Notes: generated by a model from the letters alone, not told the origin. Counted from the stretch's first letter, positions 14,863 through 24,234 are shown. The stretch: DNA of 64,000 nucleotides from Cytobacillus oceanisediminis 2691 (GCF_007678455.1 NZ_VEEP01000011.1:1-64000), one strand, 5' to 3'. Translations and numbers: made by a program.

Positions 14863-15693
14863 TTGCATAGAAATCAGGAGTTATACAATTTTTTAAGGGA
14901 AAATAGTCGGAATTTAACGGAGGAATGGCATCAAAATATCGATAAAGAAAATACCGCAGGTGTATACGCCTCTAGTGATCCAGATGTCGTTTCTGCGCTG
15001 AAAGAACAAAATCATGAATTTCACCTTCATTTCATTGAATTATTCAAAAAGGCAGAAGGGGAATTCTTTCAGGACTTTAAACCATGGATCGAGAAGATTG
15101 CAAGTGATGGCGAGCATGTGAAAACTCCGATTCAGTTTGTGATAAAGGAATTTAAAAATGTAAGAAACCAGTACTTTGATTATATCCGCCGATTTGCAAA
15201 GTTACATCCTGAAATAGCAAGAGAAGAGGTCGATTTTTGGTATGATATCATCCTTAAAGAAATGGATGAGGTAATCCTGCGTTTTATAGAAGCTACGTAT
15301 AAATACTCCCAGGGTGTGTTGAAAGCACAGCAGGAAACAATCAATGAATTAAGCGCCCCTGTCATTTCGCTGACGAACCGTCAAGGGTTGCTGCCGCTTA
15401 TTGGGGATATTGATACATCAAGGGCTAAAATGATCCTTGAAAATACATTGCATCAGTGCACCCAAAGGGGAATCCAACATTTGTTTGTTGATTTATCAGG
15501 GGTTGCAATGATTGATACCATGGTTGCCCATCAGATATTCCAGCTGTTGAATGCCTTGAAACTAATAGGGGTAAATGCAACACTTTCCGGTATGCGCCCT
15601 GAGATTGCACAAACAGCTGTGCAGCTGGGAATTTCCTTTAAAGAAATAGACATTAAAACGAATCTTGCCCAGGCTATTGACCAGCGTAAATAA
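14863..15693 (+). CDS. rsbRD: Stressosome co-antagonist of the RsbR family
   Basis: 276 residues: an all-helical, globin-like non-heme N-terminal domain (about 1-150) and an RsbR-type STAS domain (about 160-276). The STAS has the full motif set: LLPLIGDIDTSRA, DLSGVAMIDTMVAHQIF with the phosphoacceptor Thr, and LSGMRPEIAQTA, where the second site is Ser. The N-terminal sequence and length fit B. subtilis RsbRD (YqhA) best. Translation starts at TTG 14863 behind AGGGGGG. It acts upstream of sigma-B as part of the stressosome shell. Monocistronic here. Confidence 0.85.
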   Translation: MHRNQELYNFLRENSRNLTEEWHQNIDKENTAGVYASSDPDVVSALKEQNHEFHLHFIELFKKAEGEFFQDFKPWIEKIASDGEHVKTPIQFVIKEFKNVRNQYFDYIRRFAKLHPEIAREEVDFWYDIILKEMDEVILRFIEATYKYSQGVLKAQQETINELSAPVISLTNRQGLLPLIGDIDTSRAKMILENTLHQCTQRGIQHLFVDLSGVAMIDTMVAHQIFQLLNALKLIGVNATLSGMRPEIAQTAVQLGISFKEIDIKTNLAQAIDQRK

Positions 15694-15731
15694 AAAAGGA
15701 TTTCCGATATCTTATTCGGAAATCCTTTTTT
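15693..15731. terminator. Bidirectional terminator between rsbRD and ftsH-like gene
   Basis: AAAAAGGATTTCCGA and TCGGAAATCCTTTTT form a 15-bp stem with an 8-nt loop, with T-rich flanks on both strands. Confidence 0.9.
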
Positions 15732-15743
15732 TATAGAAATCTT

Positions 15744-17486
15744 TTATACCATTACATATCGATCTTCACGAAAACCAGATTTATCCTGGACAATTTCATC
15801 TACTTCAGAGCCTTCAAGTGTTTCTTTCTTTAATAATGCTTCGACAAGTTGTCCAAACTGATTTTGATGAGACCTGATAATCATTTCGGATTTTTCGAGA
15901 GCGTCATCAAAAAGTTCCTGCATTTTTGTTTCTTTTAATCCTTTGCTGAATGTGAGTGAGAAACCTTCCTGCAACAAACCAGTATCGACCATTTGTTCAA
16001 TGATTTGTTTCGCCTGTTGAACATCTCCGCTTACCCCAATACTGTGCTCCCCTAGGAACATTCTTTCAGCGACACCACCAGCAAGGATCATCGCGATGCG
16101 GTCAATCAAATCGCTGTGGGTAGACAATTGCAGCTCTTTTGGAATCGGGGCTACATAACCAAGTGCCTGGCCGCGCGGGATAATGGTCGCTTTCCGGACA
16201 GAACCAGGTTTGGTGACAGCAGACACAAGGGCATGTCCAGCTTCATGAATGGCAACCCTGCGCTTAGTGTCGGCATCCTGAAGTGTCCTGGATGTGCTGC
16301 CAAGGATTGTACGGTCCAGGGCATAATCAATATCGCTTTTTGAAATGAAATCCTGTCCATTTCTCAATGCACGTCTGCTGGCAGTTTCAAACAATGAGTG
16401 GAGCTCTGCACCTGAAAAACCTGAAGTGCTTTCTGCCAGGTCATCCAATGATGAGAAGACATCTGGAGCAAGATTTTTCCCTTTAATATGGATATCAATG
16501 ATTTCCCTTCTGCCTTTAGTATCCGGAAGAGGCACATTGAAAGAGAAATCAATCCGTCCAGGACGAAGGAATGCATCATCCAGCATGTCCTTTCTATTTG
16601 TGGCTGCAATGAACAGAATGCCATCGTTTGAATGTCCGCCATCAAGCTGGACCAGAAGCTCAGTGAGTGTCTTTTCGCCTTCTTCACCGCCATGTGGTTT
16701 ACGCTTTCCGGCAAGTGCGTCGACTTCATCAATGAAGATGACAGCAGGACCTTGCTTCCGTGCACTCTGGAACAAGCTTCGCACCCTTGAAGCACCAACT
16801 CCGATAAACATTTCATTGAAAGCCGATCCGCTGGCTGAGAAAAAGTTTGCATTGAGCTCATGGGCAATTGCCTGGGCAAGAAGAGTCTTGCCGGTACCTG
16901 GAGGGCCGTATAAAAGAATTCCCTTAGGAGGTTTAATACCCATCCTTGCTGATTTTTCTGGGTTTTTCAGGATGGAAAGTGTTTGGCTTATTTCTTCTTT
17001 CATTTCCTCCTGTAAACCTCCAACATCAGTTAGCGTGATGGAAGGCAAAGGATTAGGCTTGGAAAGGCTGTTTTTCATTCGATTACCGGCACCAATTCCT
17101 CCGGTTTTCTTTTGGATTACAAATGCAGCACCCATCAAAAGCAGCAGAACACCGCCAAGAATCCAGGCACCATACTTACTATTATTCATATATTCATAAC
17201 TGATATTATATTTTTCTACTAATTTATCGACCATATCACTGCCAGGGGGAACTTGGGAAACAAATGTTGAATCATTTGTTTTAAGTATGAGAGTTCCATC
17301 CATTTTTTCAATCAGGGTAGCCTCATCGCCGTTAAGACTTTCTACTGACTTGACAAGCGAATTAAATGGAACCGATACTTGGTCATCATTATTTTGAACG
17401 ACTATTGTCGCTGCTATTGTTACCAATACCATAAACGCCGCAAAAAGCGGAAGGACCTTAGAAACAAATTTCGGATTTGAATTCAT
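15744..17486 (-). CDS. FtsH-type membrane AAA metalloprotease (short paralogue)
   Basis: 580 residues: an N-terminal membrane helix (about 8-28), an extracytoplasmic segment (about 30-105), a second helix (about 107-125), then an AAA module with Walker A GPPGTGKT, Walker B FIDEVDA and arginine-finger region RPGRIDFSF. An M41 protease domain with HEAGH follows, plus the third zinc ligand Asp in GVSGDVQQA. Classical Bacillus FtsH is about 635 residues. The shorter length, missing C-terminal tail and isolated location suggest a second, paralogous FtsH rather than the hpt-linked one. AAGGAGCTG precedes the ATG. Confidence 0.88.
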   Translation of the reverse strand: MNSNPKFVSKVLPLFAAFMVLVTIAATIVVQNNDDQVSVPFNSLVKSVESLNGDEATLIEKMDGTLILKTNDSTFVSQVPPGSDMVDKLVEKYNISYEYMNNSKYGAWILGGVLLLLMGAAFVIQKKTGGIGAGNRMKNSLSKPNPLPSITLTDVGGLQEEMKEEISQTLSILKNPEKSARMGIKPPKGILLYGPPGTGKTLLAQAIAHELNANFFSASGSAFNEMFIGVGASRVRSLFQSARKQGPAVIFIDEVDALAGKRKPHGGEEGEKTLTELLVQLDGGHSNDGILFIAATNRKDMLDDAFLRPGRIDFSFNVPLPDTKGRREIIDIHIKGKNLAPDVFSSLDDLAESTSGFSGAELHSLFETASRRALRNGQDFISKSDIDYALDRTILGSTSRTLQDADTKRRVAIHEAGHALVSAVTKPGSVRKATIIPRGQALGYVAPIPKELQLSTHSDLIDRIAMILAGGVAERMFLGEHSIGVSGDVQQAKQIIEQMVDTGLLQEGFSLTFSKGLKETKMQELFDDALEKSEMIIRSHQNQFGQLVEALLKKETLEGSEVDEIVQDKSGFREDRYVMV

Positions 17487-17811
17487 GCTTTCAGCTCCTT
17501 ATCGAATCTATATACCATTATAAGTAATATACCGATGTTATAAATGGGTAAATTGTCGTGGAGGCGGTGGTAAATATATGAAACTTTAAATAAAAGAGTT
17601 TAAGAGTGCTAAAAATGCGGGTATAAAGCATGTTTCAAATAATTTTGTTGGGAAAATTTATATGGACAAATTGTGACAAAGATTATATATGGAATAAATT
17701 GTAATTTATTTTGATTAGATACTTGAAACTTTTGGAAGTTACCGATAGGATGAAAGAGAAAAAAGCTTGATAAAATTCCGACAACTTTGTCTGTATTCAG
17801 GAGGGGTTTGC
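17487..17811. other. Intergenic region between divergent ftsH-like and MFS genes
   Basis: 325 bp of AT-rich sequence that should hold the two divergent promoters. TGAAAC at about 17713 is followed by CGAT after only 13 bases, too short for an ECF promoter. I see no gene, repeat or clear operator. Confidence 0.5.
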
Positions 17812-19047
17812 TTGAAGGGATGGAAAAATCCCATATTATTGATTCTTGGAATTGGGATTTCGAACATTGGCAACTGGATTTATTTTGTGGCAATTAACTT
17901 ATTGGTATTAAAGATCACAGGCTCAGCTGCAGCTATTGCTGGCTTGTTTATTATCAGGCCCCTGGCGATCCTTTTGACCAATACATGGGCTGGAAGCGTA
18001 ATCGATCGTGTAAACAAAAGAAAGTTGATGATCTGGATTGATATTATCCGGGGGATATTCATTGTAGCGATTCCTTTTTTTACGTCGCTTTTTCCTATTT
18101 ATATCATCATGTTTTTGACTAATATTGCTGGCGCTTTTTTTGGCCCTACTTCTGAAACATACATAGCAAAGTTGGTTCCCCCGGAAAAAAGAAAACGGTT
18201 TAATTCCATTTTTTCATTCGCGACTTCAGGAGCCATGCTGGTCGGGCCAAGTGTCTCTGGCCTGCTGATCATGTATGGAAGCATAAATACCAGCATTTAT
18301 ATTAATGCAGTTACATTCTTTTTCTGTGCCGCGGCTATATACTTCCTGCCAGACGTCGATAGGGAAGAGGGAAAAGAAAAATACAGAGACAGTATCACTG
18401 TGAAAATGATTGCTGCTGATTGGAAGGCAGTGGCCGATTTTGGAAAGACAGCGGTTGGATTTATGGTGGTATTTATGATTTTCCAATTCATTACATTGAT
18501 ATCCTTTGCACTTGATTCACAGGAGGTAACCTTTATCCAGCAAGTCATCGGTTTATCAGAAAAAAATTATGGCTTGCTAGTCAGTCTTACAGGCGCAGGT
18601 TATATGGCTGGTTCCTTCGCAGTTTCTGCGTTGGCATCGAGGCTTTCAATTCGTACGCTGCTGGGTTTAGGGTCATTTTTATCGGTGACAGGATACTTTA
18701 TGTTTTTTCTGGCAACTTCAGATACTGTTCCTATGGCTGTAATAGGCTTCATTATAATCGGATTCTTCTCTCCATTTTCATTTACAGGATACACGACCTT
18801 TTTTCAGAACAATGTCCCTCTGGATTTAATGGGAAGGTTTAGCAGCGCATTTGCATTTTTTCAGGCGATACTCCAAATCCTGTTGACACTCTTGTTGGGA
18901 TACCTGGCTGAAACCTTAAAGCTGCAAACGGCTACCATCGGATTTGCGTCATTTGGGCTGCTCTTGGCAATAACGTTGACAGCAATGGTTTTCCTCCAAT
19001 CCAAAAAGAATCTTTTTGTCCTGGAATCCGAGAGGAATTTGAATTGA
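17812..19047 (+). CDS. MFS efflux transporter
   Basis: A 411-residue major facilitator with 12 predicted helices and the loop 2-3 motif GSVIDRVNKRKLM. It resembles the MFS_3/enterobactin-exporter and macrolide-efflux group (FFGPTSETYIAKLVP after helix 4). The substrate is unknown. TTG 17812 is the likely start: CAGGAGGGG lies 6 bases before it, while the in-frame ATG at 17767 has no ribosome binding site. Ends at the strong hairpin at 19061. Confidence 0.8.
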   Translation: MKGWKNPILLILGIGISNIGNWIYFVAINLLVLKITGSAAAIAGLFIIRPLAILLTNTWAGSVIDRVNKRKLMIWIDIIRGIFIVAIPFFTSLFPIYIIMFLTNIAGAFFGPTSETYIAKLVPPEKRKRFNSIFSFATSGAMLVGPSVSGLLIMYGSINTSIYINAVTFFFCAAAIYFLPDVDREEGKEKYRDSITVKMIAADWKAVADFGKTAVGFMVVFMIFQFITLISFALDSQEVTFIQQVIGLSEKNYGLLVSLTGAGYMAGSFAVSALASRLSIRTLLGLGSFLSVTGYFMFFLATSDTVPMAVIGFIIIGFFSPFSFTGYTTFFQNNVPLDLMGRFSSAFAFFQAILQILLTLLLGYLAETLKLQTATIGFASFGLLLAITLTAMVFLQSKKNLFVLESERNLN

Positions 19048-19060
19048 AAGAGATTTGAAA

Positions 19061-19099
19061 GGCTGTAATGGCAATTTAATTGCCATTACAGCCTTTTTT
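19061..19099 (+). terminator. Terminator of the MFS gene
   Basis: GGCTGTAATGGCA-atttaat-TGCCATTACAGCC followed by six T: a perfect 13-bp stem. Confidence 0.92.
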
Positions 19100-19470
19100 C
19101 TTTATTCATAGATATTTGTTGGGCCATACATAAAAAATGAGAGAAAGTTCAAAAATACCTTTAATAAACGCGTTCTTCAATTGTGTTTCTGGAAAATGCA
19201 CCTTTAGCAAATGCCTTGAGAAAGCACCCTTTTTTGAATCTGTTTTCGCTTTGATTGTTGCTTTTCAAATTTATACACTTTTCCTCTGTTAATAGGGTTA
19301 CAGTGCTCTTTTCAACGATACTTCCGAATATGATAGGCAAAAATATTCGTAAAACCCAGAACCCGGTTTTTACAATTGATATGGATGTAACAAAATTTAT
19401 GGGAAGAGCTTTGTTTTAAAATCTGGATGTTCCGAAGTTGCAAGGGTCCTTAGTAAAGGAGGTTGAAAGC
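19100..19470. other. Intergenic region before the CBO0543-type gene
   Basis: About 370 bp without a convincing ORF on either strand. TTGATA at 19376 has no good -10 partner. No repeat, riboswitch-like fold or terminator was seen. Confidence 0.45.
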
Positions 19471-19974
19471 TTGTTCCATGCTGCAGTGATAGTAAGCGGG
19501 GTTTTGTTTTCATTTGGTAAGGGGAAGTGGCAAAGATGGAGAGAGTTTTTACCAACCTTTTATTATTGGGCCTTGTTTAGTTGCTTCTATGAATATATAT
19601 CATACATTGGCAAAAAACATTTGTGGGAGTTTGACAGAAATTTCATCAGTCTATTTGTAACGGAATCTTTATATACATTTTTGTTTTATCCGAGTATGAT
19701 CGTTTTGTTTTTGGGAAATTTCCCTGAACATCGAAACAAACAGATTTTGCATTATTTCAAATGGATATCACTTTCCGTCCTGATAGAGGCACTGGCATTA
19801 AAGTATGGAGCCATTAAATTTGACCATGGATGGTCGATTATTTGGGAAATTTTCTTTTACAGTACGATGTATCCCATGCTAAGGCTCCACTATAAAAAGC
19901 CTTTAAATGCATTGTTCCTGTCAGTATTATTTGTACTTTTCTATCTGATTGTCTTTGATTTTGATGTTCTCTAA
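19471..19974 (+). CDS. CBO0543-family membrane protein
   Basis: 167 residues with four to five predicted membrane helices. The pattern KWQRWREFLPTFYYW, then LW-x-(F/Y) and later HYKKPLNALF, matches the paralogue at 34845 (KRWRDFYPTIQYY, HYKRPLAGIL). This fits the uncharacterised CBO0543 family of sporeformers. TTG 19471 is chosen because AAAGGAGG lies 8 bases before it. Function unknown. It lies 100 bp upstream of the glycosylation operon and may or may not belong to it. Confidence 0.68.
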   Translation: MFHAAVIVSGVLFSFGKGKWQRWREFLPTFYYWALFSCFYEYISYIGKKHLWEFDRNFISLFVTESLYTFLFYPSMIVLFLGNFPEHRNKQILHYFKWISLSVLIEALALKYGAIKFDHGWSIIWEIFFYSTMYPMLRLHYKKPLNALFLSVLFVLFYLIVFDFDVL

Positions 19975-20073
19975 AGAAAAGTATTATGGAAGTTGTTTAA
20001 CTGTTAAGGGAATATTTTCTGTCGTTGTGCAAATCTTAAAAAGGCGAACATGGAATATGAGGTGTAATGTGAT

Positions 20074-21744
20074 TTGTCTTATTTGCAGGAAAAAGAGAGT
20101 AAATACATCATACTATCTCTTCTCGTGATTTCAGTCTTCGTTTCGCCGTATTTTATTTTGGGGGACGATGCCCATATTCGGGTCCATGATAATCTGGATT
20201 CCAATTTGGCATGGTATAAATTTCTTGCAGAGAGTGGTCAAATTGCTGGATCAGCAGAAACTGTTATTCCCCAAGTCATCAATGGGCTTCCAAGAAATGC
20301 GCTTGGGACTGAATTCAGCCTGATTGTTTGGCTATATGTTTGGTTCCCAACAATGATCGCTTATGGAATTAGCCAGGCAATTACTAGATTTTTCGCCTTC
20401 CTTGGCATGTATTTACTTTTAAAGGACCATTTTATTACAAGTAGGGAGAGAACCCTGATCCTCATTGGTACGGCATTGGCGTTTGCCTTAACGCCTTTTT
20501 GGCCCTCTGGGATGCTGAGTACCTTAGGGATGCCATTGGCACTATGGGCTTTCTTGCATATCAGACAAGGGAATGGAAAGTGGAGTCATTATCTTACCCT
20601 TACACTTTTGCCATTTTACTCTAGCATTGTTTTAGGTTTTTTCTTTTTCCTGAGCGCCATGGGTTTACTCTGGATTAGCGATGCCATCCGCCAAAAAGCG
20701 TTCAACTGGCGTTTCTTGATTGCGATTGTTTATATGACAGCGGTTTACCTGATTACGGACTACAGACTGGTATACTCTTTTCTGTTTGATAGTGAACCGA
20801 ACAGCAGGGACGAATATTTTCACGCACGGCTGTCGTTTTTTGATTCTGTAAGACTCACTTTTAAAAACTTCATCTTCGGTCATACTCATGTCATGACGGT
20901 GCATACGTTTATCATTTTGCCGGTCATTATTGCTGCCATGCTGATTGTATGGAAGCACCGGAGATGGGAAAAAGAGCGCATATTTGTTTTTCTTTTCCTG
21001 CTGAATTTTCTATTATCGGCATGGTACTCATTCTGGTTTTATAAAGGCTGGGTTCCTTTAACTGAAAGATTCCACTTCCTTGATACTTTCAATTTTGCCA
21101 GATATCATTTTTTGCGGCCATTGATCATTTATATTCTTTTTGCGGTTGGGCTTAGGATTCTCTGGGAAGAAAAGTTATTTCAAAAAACTGTTCCATTCCT
21201 GATTGGAGCACAAATTATCTTATTATTGTTTAGCAATGAAGAGATCGTCCAGAGCAAAAAACCGAGTGTGAGTGAATTTTATGCTGAAAAACAATTTGAA
21301 GCAATAAAGGACCACATTGGGAAACCCCAAAGCAGCTACCGAATAGCCAATATCGGGCTGCATCCTGCTATCGCCCAATATAACGGATTTTACACACTTG
21401 ATACCTATAATAATTTTTATCCCTTAAGGTATAAGCACCAATTTCGCAAGATTATCGAAAACGAGCTGGAAAAGAACCAGCAAATCCGTACTTATTTTGA
21501 TGAATGGGGAGGACGATGTTACCTCTTCACAGATGAATTGGGCAAGCATTACATGTTCAAGAAAAACTCCAAAAAAAGAATCAAGAATCTGGATATCAAT
21601 ATCGAGCCATTCAAACAAATGGGTGGCGAATACATTTTTTCAGCGGTCCCGATCGATAATGCAATTGAGAATGATTTGAAGCTTGATGCCATCTTCACTT
21701 CAGATGCGAGTGCCTGGAAAATTTACCTATATCAGGTTTTATAA
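20074..21744 (+). CDS. YkoS/DUF6044-like polytopic membrane protein (GT-C type candidate)
   Basis: 556 residues with about ten membrane helices and a C-terminal extracytoplasmic domain (about 410-556, HPAIAQYNGFYTLDTYNNFYP). An early luminal loop holds DDAHIRVHDN, an acidic motif typical of GT-C glycosyltransferases that use polyprenyl-phosphate sugars. In B. subtilis, YkoS is paired with the CsbB-like YkoT, as here. The proposed role is transfer of the flipped sugar to a surface polymer, as YfhO does for lipoteichoic acid. Starts at TTG 20074 behind ATGAGGTGT. Confidence 0.75.
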   Translation: MSYLQEKESKYIILSLLVISVFVSPYFILGDDAHIRVHDNLDSNLAWYKFLAESGQIAGSAETVIPQVINGLPRNALGTEFSLIVWLYVWFPTMIAYGISQAITRFFAFLGMYLLLKDHFITSRERTLILIGTALAFALTPFWPSGMLSTLGMPLALWAFLHIRQGNGKWSHYLTLTLLPFYSSIVLGFFFFLSAMGLLWISDAIRQKAFNWRFLIAIVYMTAVYLITDYRLVYSFLFDSEPNSRDEYFHARLSFFDSVRLTFKNFIFGHTHVMTVHTFIILPVIIAAMLIVWKHRRWEKERIFVFLFLLNFLLSAWYSFWFYKGWVPLTERFHFLDTFNFARYHFLRPLIIYILFAVGLRILWEEKLFQKTVPFLIGAQIILLLFSNEEIVQSKKPSVSEFYAEKQFEAIKDHIGKPQSSYRIANIGLHPAIAQYNGFYTLDTYNNFYPLRYKHQFRKIIENELEKNQQIRTYFDEWGGRCYLFTDELGKHYMFKKNSKKRIKNLDINIEPFKQMGGEYIFSAVPIDNAIENDLKLDAIFTSDASAWKIYLYQVL

Positions 21745-21762
21745 CAACAAGGAGGCCCATCC

Positions 21763-22797
21763 ATGAATTTGCCAATCTTATCTATTATCGTTCCCTGCTA
21801 CAATGAGCAGGAAGTGTTGGAAGAAACTATTGAGCAGCTAACAATAAAACTTGAGCAAATGATAAACGAAAACCTGGTTTCGAAAAAAAGTAAAATCCTG
21901 TTTGTTGATGACGGGAGCAAAGACAATACATGGCACTTGATATACAAAGCCAGCCTTAAGAATGAATTAATAAAAGGCTTGAAGCTGTCCAAAAATGCAG
22001 GCCATCAAAATGCCTTGCTAGCAGGTCTTTTTGCGGCAAGAGATTCTTCAGATTGTCTGGTGAGCATTGATGCAGACCTTCAGGACGATATCGATGCAAT
22101 CAATAAAATGGTTAGAAAGTACATTGAAGGATACGAAATTGTCTATGGCGTAAGAAGCAGCAGGGAGTCGGATACATTCTTCAAACGTTTGACCGCAGAA
22201 GGATTTTACAAGCTAATGGATAAACTGGGGGTAAAACTAATTTTTAATCATGCGGACTTCCGTTTAATGAGCAGGAGAGCGGTAGATGAATTGGAGCGAT
22301 TTGCTGAGAGTAATATGTTCTTGCGAGGAATTGTTCCGTTAATTGGATTCAACTCAGCTAATGTCTATTATGAAAGAAAGGAAAGGTTTGCAGGGGAAAC
22401 AAAGTACCCATTGAAAAAAATGCTTGCATTTGCCTTCGATGGAATAACATCGTTTTCGGTCACTCCAATCAGGCTCGTCATGCTTATCGGATGCCTATCA
22501 TTTATTGTCAGCCTGATATCTGGCATTTACTTTTTAGCTTTAAAGTTTTTTGGAAATACAGAGCTTGGGTGGACGTCCTTGATCACATCGATTTGGCTTA
22601 TTGGCGGCTTGCAGCTGATTGCCCTCGGATTGGTCGGAGAATATATTGGGAAAATCTACAAGGAAACGAAGCGCAGGCCAAAATATATTGTCGATGTTGA
22701 CCTGTTCAACCTGCCCCTACCAAGAAAATTGGTGAACAAGGAGGAGGACGAGTATGAGTCAATCATTGAAACACGGAAGCTATCTGAGAACAACTAG
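21763..22797 (+). CDS. Polyprenyl-phosphate glycosyltransferase (YkoT/CsbB type)
   Basis: A 344-residue GT2 enzyme: IIVPCYNEQE at the start, FVDDGSKDNT, SIDADLQDD (DXD region) and two C-terminal membrane helices (about 233-310) that anchor it to the inner leaflet. CsbB/YkoT/DPM1-like enzymes charge undecaprenyl phosphate with one sugar from a nucleotide donor. Starts 19 bases after the YkoS-like gene with AAGGAGG. Overlaps the GtrA gene by 44 bases, so the three are one operon. Confidence 0.88.
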   Translation: MNLPILSIIVPCYNEQEVLEETIEQLTIKLEQMINENLVSKKSKILFVDDGSKDNTWHLIYKASLKNELIKGLKLSKNAGHQNALLAGLFAARDSSDCLVSIDADLQDDIDAINKMVRKYIEGYEIVYGVRSSRESDTFFKRLTAEGFYKLMDKLGVKLIFNHADFRLMSRRAVDELERFAESNMFLRGIVPLIGFNSANVYYERKERFAGETKYPLKKMLAFAFDGITSFSVTPIRLVMLIGCLSFIVSLISGIYFLALKFFGNTELGWTSLITSIWLIGGLQLIALGLVGEYIGKIYKETKRRPKYIVDVDLFNLPLPRKLVNKEEDEYESIIETRKLSENN

Positions 22798-23248
22798 CCA
22801 TTTGAACAAGTGGATCGGAGGACGTTTTGTAAACTCCATGCAATTCTTGAGGTTCCTCATCGTCGGCATGTTTAACACCATGGTTGGAATGGGTTTGATG
22901 TTTTTGCTGAAAAATGGGCTTGACTGGCCATATTGGCATTCCACCTTTACCGGCAACAGCATAGGTGCTGCTGTCAGCTTCATATTAAATAGGGCATTTA
23001 CCTTTCAGAGCAGCGTTCCAGTACGTGTTGGGGCACCTCGATTTGTTTTAGTGATCCTGGTCAGTTATATTCTTTCATTCTCGGTTAGTCATAGTATAAC
23101 GGAAAGGATAAATGAAAGTACGATTCATGATCTATATTTGAGTTTAGACTCTATTGCAATTATTCTAGGATCTATTTTCTATACCATTACGAATTTTATC
23201 GGCCAGAAAGTATTTGTCTTTAAAGAAAGGGATTATTGCAGCTCTTGA
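22754..23248 (+). CDS. GtrA-family lipid-linked sugar flippase
   Basis: 164 residues, four membrane helices. GtrA motifs are present: FLRFLIVGMFNTMVGMG, SFILNRAFTFQS and NFIGQKVFVFK. The family is proposed to flip polyprenyl-phosphate sugars to the outer face. ATG 22754 follows AAGGAGGAGGAC inside the end of the glycosyltransferase gene. Its stop codon lies in the loop of the operon terminator. Confidence 0.87.
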   Translation: MSQSLKHGSYLRTTSHLNKWIGGRFVNSMQFLRFLIVGMFNTMVGMGLMFLLKNGLDWPYWHSTFTGNSIGAAVSFILNRAFTFQSSVPVRVGAPRFVLVILVSYILSFSVSHSITERINESTIHDLYLSLDSIAIILGSIFYTITNFIGQKVFVFKERDYCSS

Positions 23249-23262
23249 GGCTGCATTTTTTT
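23237..23262 (+). terminator. Terminator of the glycosylation operon
   Basis: TGCAGC-tcttgag-GCTGCA followed by seven T. The gtrA stop codon is inside the loop. Confidence 0.85.
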
Positions 23263-23263
23263 A

Positions 23264-23345
23264 TTGACTATTTATCCTATAAGAGATAAAACTGAAAGAG
23301 TGCATGCTGTTTTGGTACCTTTTCATTACGAAAAGGGGAAACAGC
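23264..23345 (+). promoter_or_regulatory. uppP promoter and structured leader
   Basis: TTGACT (23264-23269) and TAAAAC (23287-23292) with a 17-bp spacer predict a start near 23299. A two-part hairpin follows almost at once. The outer stem GCTGTTT/AAACAGC spans 23306-23345 and the inner stem CCTTTTC-attac-GAAAAGG spans 23318-23336. No U-run follows, so it is a leader structure and not a terminator. Confidence 0.55.
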
Positions 23346-23381
23346 AGCATACTTTCATCTTCTAAAGGAGTAATATACTTA

Positions 23382-24209
23382 ATGGATATTTGGGAATTGT
23401 TTGTAGCATTCATACTTGGTCTGGTAGAAGGATTAACCGAATTTGCTCCTGTTTCATCAACAGGGCATATGATTATTGTCGATGACCTTCTTTTGCATTC
23501 TAAAGACATATTTACGGAACCTGTTGCCAATACATTTAAAGTCGTCATCCAATTAGGATCTATTCTTGCCGTAGTAATCGTGTTTAAGGATCGATTCATA
23601 AACCTGCTGGGCTTGCAAAAGGGAGTTTCTATCTCAGATTCCAGGGGAAGACTTAGTCTTTCAAAAGTAATCGTTGGTTTGATTCCTGCAGGTGTAATTG
23701 GTGTTTTATTCGAGGATTATATTGATGAGCACCTATTCTCTGTGGAAACCGTCATAATTGGGTTAGTAATCGGTGCCATCCTGATGATCATCGCCGACCG
23801 CCTGCACCCTCGTGTGGTTAAGATTGATGATGTTGATCAAATCAGCTATAAGCAGGCACTTGGTATCGGTTTATTCCAATGTCTTGGTTTATGGCCAGGG
23901 TTTTCAAGATCAGGATCCACGATTTCAGGTGGTGTACTGCTTGGTTTGAACCACCGTGCAGCTTCTGATTTCACTTTTATCATGGCAGTACCAATCATGC
24001 TTGGTGCAAGCGCGATCTCTTTAATGAAGAATTGGCAGTACTTTACGGTGGATGCCCTGCCATTTTTTACGGTAGGATTCATTAGTGCGTTTGTATTTGC
24101 TTTACTTTTCATTCGATTTTTCCTTAAACTGATCAATAAAATTAAATTGGTGCCATTTGCGATTTATCGAATTATTTTGGCAGCTGCCATTTATTTTATT
24201 TTTCTTTAA
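23382..24209 (+). CDS. uppP: Undecaprenyl-diphosphatase
   Basis: A 275-residue BacA/UppP integral membrane phosphatase that recycles undecaprenyl pyrophosphate to the monophosphate carrier and gives bacitracin tolerance. Both signature loops are present: EGLTEFAPVSSTGH near the N-terminus and GLWPGFSRSGSTIS in the middle. Start ATG 23382 is preceded by AAAGGAG; upstream in-frame codons lie in the leader hairpin. It sits right after a carrier-lipid-dependent glycosylation operon. Confidence 0.95.
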   Translation: MDIWELFVAFILGLVEGLTEFAPVSSTGHMIIVDDLLLHSKDIFTEPVANTFKVVIQLGSILAVVIVFKDRFINLLGLQKGVSISDSRGRLSLSKVIVGLIPAGVIGVLFEDYIDEHLFSVETVIIGLVIGAILMIIADRLHPRVVKIDDVDQISYKQALGIGLFQCLGLWPGFSRSGSTISGGVLLGLNHRAASDFTFIMAVPIMLGASAISLMKNWQYFTVDALPFFTVGFISAFVFALLFIRFFLKLINKIKLVPFAIYRIILAAAIYFIFL

Positions 24210-24234
24210 ACCTTGTTACTTTGAGTTTTTATGA

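Noticed and set aside
16345-17199. 284-codon open frame on the + strand opposite the FtsH-like gene
   Set aside because: It is the antisense shadow of a highly conserved gene, with no ribosome binding site and no protein-like family features.
17713-17735. ECF promoter before the MFS gene (TGAAAC...CGAT)
   Set aside because: The spacer is 13 bases instead of 16-17.
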